A stretch of 64,000 nucleotides of DNA, from assembly GCA_963969395.1 (NCBI GenBank), contig OZ017804.1:20770001-20834000 (forward strand), given 5' to 3'. Source of the DNA: Pseudoscleropodium purum. Its lineage: Eukaryota; Streptophyta; Bryopsida; Hypnales; Brachytheciaceae. The notes under the pieces are model-generated. The model was not told where the DNA came from and did no database searches. It saw only the letters and a program-made list of their open reading frames with translations. The translations under genes were made by a program, and so were the position numbers. Shown here one piece after another: positions 59,092-64,000 of the stretch; within the stretch, counting starts at the first letter, position 1, and each line of letters begins with the position of its first letter.

Positions 59092-59549
59092 GAAGTGGAG
59101 AATACATATGTGAAGGTGCGTCGACGGTTTCGGGTTTAGCAAAGAGAAACCCTCCAGATTGGAGAAACAGCGAGGGACTTCACAATGGAAGAAATTCTGG
59201 AGGGACTGCGAGAAGAAGAAGAATTAAAGATAACGGAACTAGGATCTGCTCAAACTCAAGCGAATGAATTGATCCGCTGAGGAGGTCACCATTGTTGTTA
59301 CTTGTGTCCCGAAGCTGGTGAGCATCTTGCGATTGTGCAAATGAGGGAGACGAAGCTTATTCCCAGAAGCCGTGAAGATGGGACTTGGAGTGCTTGTCGG
59401 TAATAGTAACGCCCACCGACCCACTTCAAGATTTCTCAGTATTATTAGAATAATGAAAAGAACTATTGCAGTCAGCATGGGTAGCATCTTGCAGGCCTCA
59501 CGCCCCGAATTGGGCCTTCATGCTCAGAGGCTCCTTGTTGGCCTTGCTG
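59092..59549. promoter_or_regulatory. Upstream flank and probable 5' leader of the kinase gene
   Basis: The first 150 bases upstream of the ATG are purine-rich and likely transcribed leader. The minus-strand open frame at 59239-59487 begins with a hydrophobic stretch but has no domain and no continuation, so I do not call it. Confidence 0.35.
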
Positions 59550-59755
59550 AATTCCCTGGAGTATCTTTTTAGCAGTAAATCTAGTCGGTCATCCCTGAGG
59601 AAAGTTGGTTTGTGGGTCAGTGCAGAATTGCAAAAGGCGAAGGAATCAAACCCTAATTCTGCCATCCTCTGAAGCATTCCAAGTTACAAGAGTCTCGGAT
59701 AAGGTATTCCCTGTTGAATGTCTTCACCACTCCACCCTAAAGACATTCAACCACG
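59550..59755 (-). pseudogene. Degraded partial copy of the adjacent kinase gene
   Basis: On the minus strand this segment repeats the kinase region at about 58480-58620. CATCCCTGAG, GTCAGTGCAGAATTGCAAAA, GGAAGGAATCAAA, GCCATCCTCT-AAGCATTC and CTTCACCAC occur in the same order and near-identical spacing. The rest of the kinase domain is missing and the frame is broken, so this is a remnant of a local duplication rather than a gene. Confidence 0.75.
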
Positions 59756-62343
59756 AAAGCTTAAAACCCTAAACCCATCGTCGCACCGTCACAAATTGAG
59801 CTTCAACTCAACTCTACTTGAGATCTAGGTAAAAATGCTGATGAGCAAGTTGAATTCTAATGAAACAGCACAAGAATCTGGCCTTCTCAATTTGATTTTC
59901 ATAACGGTATGTAACTGCAGTAATCCTTAAACACAAAAAATTCTACCCACGAGCGACATGTCCAACAACCTGCATTCACAGTCCCCTTCAGTCAATTTCT
60001 AAGAGCACTGTAACGTGGGTATAAACCCATCTAATCATCAAGCACATCTAGTTGACACTAGTGCTTGCCCCGAGCACATTTGCATCGTTGAACTTTCGTC
60101 AGAAGATTTCAAATGTGGTACCTCAAGCTTGGGCTCTAAATTGGGTCAAATAATGACTCAAGAGTAGGTGTAGCCATGAATCCAACATTTCTAATGGCTA
60201 AGAATGCATCTTGGCTCAATTTCCCCTTAGATAAATCTCTAAATGCATGGAGCAAAAATCACACTTGACGGCATTAACCCTTAATTGCCTCACTAACCAT
60301 ATATGGTCAATCTAAAATTTCAAGCTCATTTTTGTGTGGGCAGTTAAATTCCTTTGACCAATTTAAAAAAAATTTAGGGGTAGTATTGAAGGTTAACCAT
60401 TGGAAGCCTCTATTTATCACTTGAAATACATTTGATCTTGGAGAGGTCCTCGAATGCGTATATGTTCCATTGATGGAAGAATAAAGTTTGCCAATTTTAC
60501 TTCATTCTCCAATTTTGAGTTAAGCTTGCCAATTTACTTGATTTGAGATTATAAAAATTATACTTAAGATCTATATGCTTTGAAAATAGTTCCAATGGAA
60601 AGAATAAAGTGGTTTCATGATTTTTACCATTGAAGATTTAAACATGCGAGTATTGATTTGAAGTTATTTATGATCAATACTTATAAAAAAATTTGCATTT
60701 CAACAATTGCAAGGTGGATTGTGTAATGAATTGATAGCTCACCATTTGAACTTAAGGTTTGGGGAAGTATATTTTAGTGTGCTAATGCAATTCCTAGTTG
60801 TTCATGCTACTTCCAATCCTAAAAAACACTTGTATGCAAACTTCTTAAACATTGTAGAGAGATGCAACATTAATACTAAAAACAAAATAGATACATTAAA
60901 CACTAATTTTTTTAAATTTCTAACAAGAAAATTTTATTTTTTAAAATCTAATCATATAATTGCCTATAAAGCTTGCCTATTAGTGTGCATACTAATTTTG
61001 AGTGTGAAACCACATGAAAACACTTTCCAAAAATCTTCTTCCAAAATTTAGAGCCCCATGTGAGCCTTAGAGTTCCATTTGGTGAGTAAGGGTTTAAAGA
61101 GAGGTCCATGAAATGGGAGGTTTTGGTAAAAAATGCAATTGGCTTAAAAATGGCTAGGGTGGATGGGATGCATGTCTATGGATGTAGGTACATTGTGGTC
61201 CAAATGGATGCTACTTGAAATTCATGGAAATTGAAAAATGGATGAAACACATGTTAAATTTGGTGGTTTGGTGAATTGAAGTGTGCTATATTTTTTGGCT
61301 AGGGCCTAATTTAGGCCCTTTTGAAGCCCAATTTGCACATGTGAGTTAAATATGTTATGGCATATAAGTTATCCTAATCAACTTGAGTACTTTATTAGGT
61401 GATTGTGGGTTGTTAGGAAGTACTTTTTGGTATTTTTAAAGTGCTCTTTCCTTTTTATTTTATCTAAAGCCATTTAATAAAAACAATTATAAAAAATTAA
61501 TCAAAAATCATTATTGAAATCCATTACGTGAAACATGGACTAGGTTGGTGTCTTCTACACTCCCCACTAAACAATTCTAGGTTTTTTTTATCACTATGGT
61601 TGTAGACATACTTTTTGAATTATTTTTGAAGTTTTTGAAAGCAAAGACTAATGGATCAGTTAATTTAGCTTAAAAGCTAATTAGAGTGAGAATGAGGTCA
61701 AGTAGACATACTAATGTAGAAAAGGCCATTATACAACTAGATGAGAAGTTAGGATTAGCATAGAATCAAAGCAATTACACAAATAGGCAAGCTAATTAGC
61801 TGAGAGTTAGTTACAGCCAAGAAGTATAAGACTAATAAACTAGGGCTTAGTTCCTTCTCTCTCTACGTCTGTAGTGATTGCTCGCCTATGTCAATTGTAC
61901 TTGTGCATTTCTTCAAGTTAATACAATTGTCTATTTGTCTAATTTTTGTGATTATGTGTATTTTTTGTTTAGCCAGTGATTGGCATTGTTTCCTTTATTT
62001 TTACTCTTTGCATTTGTCCAATTGTCATGACTTGTGAGCTTGTCAAATTGTCTACTTCTGTGTTTAGAGCTGAGCATCTGTGAGTGAGTCAATTGGTTAG
62101 TAAGCCGGTGAGTGACTTTTATTCTTTATATTTTGTCTAATTGCAATGAGCTATGTATATGACAAATGGTCTTGTTTATTTCTAAGCAAAAAAGTGTTTG
62201 CATAAGCTTATCAAGTGGTCAGGTTGTATGTGTGTGTGCATAGTAGAGTATTGTGAGAAAGTGAAGTGGTCATTTTGCTAGTAATTGGCAGAATTTTGAG
62301 TAAGACAATTAGCCAAGGATTGGCGTTGTTCCTTATTTTGTTG
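59756..62343. other. AT-rich intergenic tract
   Basis: No gene is supported. A 114-codon frame at 60707-61051 is low in complexity. From about 61900 on, phrases such as AATTGT and GTGATTGGCATTGTTTCCTT recur loosely, suggesting a degenerate tandem array. Confidence 0.5.
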
Positions 62344-63277
62344 TTAACCCCTTAAGGACCAAATTGTGTTTTTTGGCAATAATGAAATTTTGGGCAGGTA
62401 TGTGTGACTAGAAATTTCTATGTTTTTGGCCCAAATTTTGATAGAAGATGTAGACGAGAAATATCTTTTGTGCACACTAAATTTTAGGACATTTGGAAAT
62501 ATGAATCAAAACTTATAGCTTAATATGTAGTTAATTTCTCAACTCGGGCAGTCTAGGCAAATTTGAAAAAATAATTTTTTTCAAAAATCTAAATTTGAAA
62601 TTGTTTTTCTAGATTTATATATATTAAAAGCTTTGAATCATTCTATTTTGATCAATAAGTCAAAAGTTATGAGGTGTTTTAATTTGCAGGCAATTATGGA
62701 TTCTCTACCCCAAAATAAACTTTGAAGTCTTTTTTTGAATTCAATTTTCAATATTTTTGGAAAAAAAAATAAAAACATTAGATGAAGATTCTTTATTACA
62801 ACATTACCACCATTGGGATTGGCATTTATCAATTCCATAAATAAATTGTTAATAATTTTGTATTCTAAATCATTCTCTACATCCTTCTACTTACTATTTT
62901 TTTCCTATATTTTGTATAATTTCAAATGATCTAAAAATTTTCAAGCATGTAGCCAACTTACCTTGAAGAATGAATCCAAAAAGTTACAATCATTTTGAAC
63001 GTTTTTTCATAAAAATGTGACTTTGTGAAATTCAATTGCCCGGGTTTTTGCAGGGATAAAAAAAATGATTTTTGTCACTTCAAATGCTAATATCTTGCAA
63101 TTTATACGGTGGAAATTTCTGAAATTTTTACCATATGTTTTCAAAATAGAATACTACAAGATCCTATGGTTAAATGTGTCCAAAAATGTTGTTTTTCTAA
63201 ATTTTGAAGCTTGTATAAGAAATGGCAGTTTTGGAGTGTTTTTGGCAAAAACATAGTCATGGAACTTTAGGAGTTAA
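62344..63277 (+). mobile_element. TTAA-ended element, family B copy 3 (934 bp)
   Basis: TTAA is present at both ends. The left end reads TTAACCCCTTAAGGACCAA. The right end, reverse-complemented, reads TTAACTCCTAAAGTTCCATG, giving imperfect 18-bp inverted ends. The interior matches 43653-44637. Flanking loosely repetitive sequence on both sides looks alike, consistent with insertion into an older repeat tract. Confidence 0.8.
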
Positions 63278-64000
63278 GTCTATTAGTCTTGTTTGATGAT
63301 AACTTTTAAAAAATTCTCTACTTGTCTGTGGAAGCAAATTGTCAACTTTACGAATGATTGGTATTATTTAGAATTAGTTGTTAAGACAATTATACAAATG
63401 AAGATGTAAGCCGGATAAGGCTAAAATTTTTTAATTATAATCAATGTCCATTAGACAATTAAGAGAGTTGTAGAAGATGAATAGATTGTGAAATCTTATA
63501 AATATAAATCAACTAGTGATTGGTTGATAAGTGTGACAATTTAATGAGGTATGTGTAGGTGGTTTTAGTCTATGAAAATAGTAGTATATAGGTTGATAGT
63601 TAGTCAATTAGATAGAGAAGAAAGCTGGGATAGTTACTAAAATAATTATGCGATCAAGAAAATTGTAGAAGTCAAATAGTCTGCAAATTTTGATGTGGTG
63701 AAGTATCTCAGTGATTGACAAACGACCTTTTTGGTAGTTTTTGGTCTAATAGTCCAACTATTATAGCTATGGTCAATTGTTAATTTAAGTGTACAATTGA
63801 TAATTGTAGCACCTTGTCTAATTACTTGGTTGTATGATTACAGTGAGTGATTACCCAATGCAAGACCAAACAATTAGTGAAATATTTTGTCCAATTGCCT
63901 GTGTATGTGAGTGTTGGTTGTAGTTGTAGTCTAATAGTCTCAATGGTTGACAAGAGCTTTAGGTGAGAAGCCTAAAATTAGCAATCAGAAAAGGGATTAA
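63278..64000. other. AT-rich tract with loosely repeated phrases
   Basis: Short phrases (GTGATTG, GACAATTA, GTCTAATAGTC) recur, as in 61900-62340. No gene is visible. The window ends inside this tract. Confidence 0.45.

Noticed and set aside
59092..59142. Upstream TTG codon as kinase start
   Set aside because: TTG is not a usual eukaryotic start and a good ATG lies 51 bases downstream in frame.
59239..59487. 82-codon minus-strand frame with a hydrophobic N-terminus
   Set aside because: Single hydrophobic stretch only, no family resemblance, and it overlaps the kinase leader region.
1..64000. CRISPR arrays, rRNA and tRNA genes
   Set aside because: No regular repeat-spacer pattern, no rRNA landmarks and no tRNA cloverleaf with conserved loops was seen by eye.

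Overview
The window is nuclear DNA from a land plant. It has spliced genes with short GT-AG introns, plant-type protein families, and long AT-rich intergenic tracts full of decayed non-coding repeats. Gene content (a plant-type GBA2 glucosylceramidase, an F-box gene, an unusual TKL-like kinase) and the compact introns suggest a seed-free plant, perhaps a bryophyte. That placement is an inference, not a proof. No rRNA, tRNA, CRISPR array or bacterial gene was seen.

Layout. 1-9.7 kb: repeats with no supported gene. 9.74-11.52 kb (minus): an F-box gene in two exons, apparently broken by a frameshift in exon 1. 13.9-14.98 kb: GC-richer leader, followed by a 20-exon non-lysosomal glucosylceramidase (GBA2) at 14.98-23.62 kb (plus, 1,130 aa predicted). 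23.6-35.8 kb: repeat-rich gap with a large inverted repeat (25.5-27.5 kb), hairpins and tandem repeats. 35.84-38.67 kb (minus): a three-exon gene for a probably plastid-targeted protein of unknown family (306 aa). 39.13-41.75 kb: a decayed pogo-like DNA transposon with TA-flanked inverted ends. 46.58-56.65 kb (plus): a 20-exon gene for the catalytic subunit of Rab3GAP (921 aa predicted). 57.89-59.09 kb (minus): an intronless TKL-like kinase converging on Rab3GAP, with a broken partial copy of itself just upstream. 59.8-64 kb: repeats.

The genes have unrelated housekeeping or regulatory roles (sphingolipid turnover, Rab GTPase control, ubiquitin ligase targeting, signalling) and do not form a pathway or cluster. 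The most distinctive content is the repeat layer. Two non-autonomous families (about 230 bp and about 950 bp) share TTAA-bounded inverted ends. A third dispersed repeat lies in introns of three different genes, always in the gene's sense orientation. The long inverted repeat could make a hairpin RNA. Two proteins also depart from family consensus: Rab3GAP1 lacks the usual arginine-tryptophan motif after its EDF signature, and the kinase has DFE in place of DFG.

All exon joins were worked out by hand from reading-frame continuity, splice dinucleotides and remembered family conservation. No database search was run.
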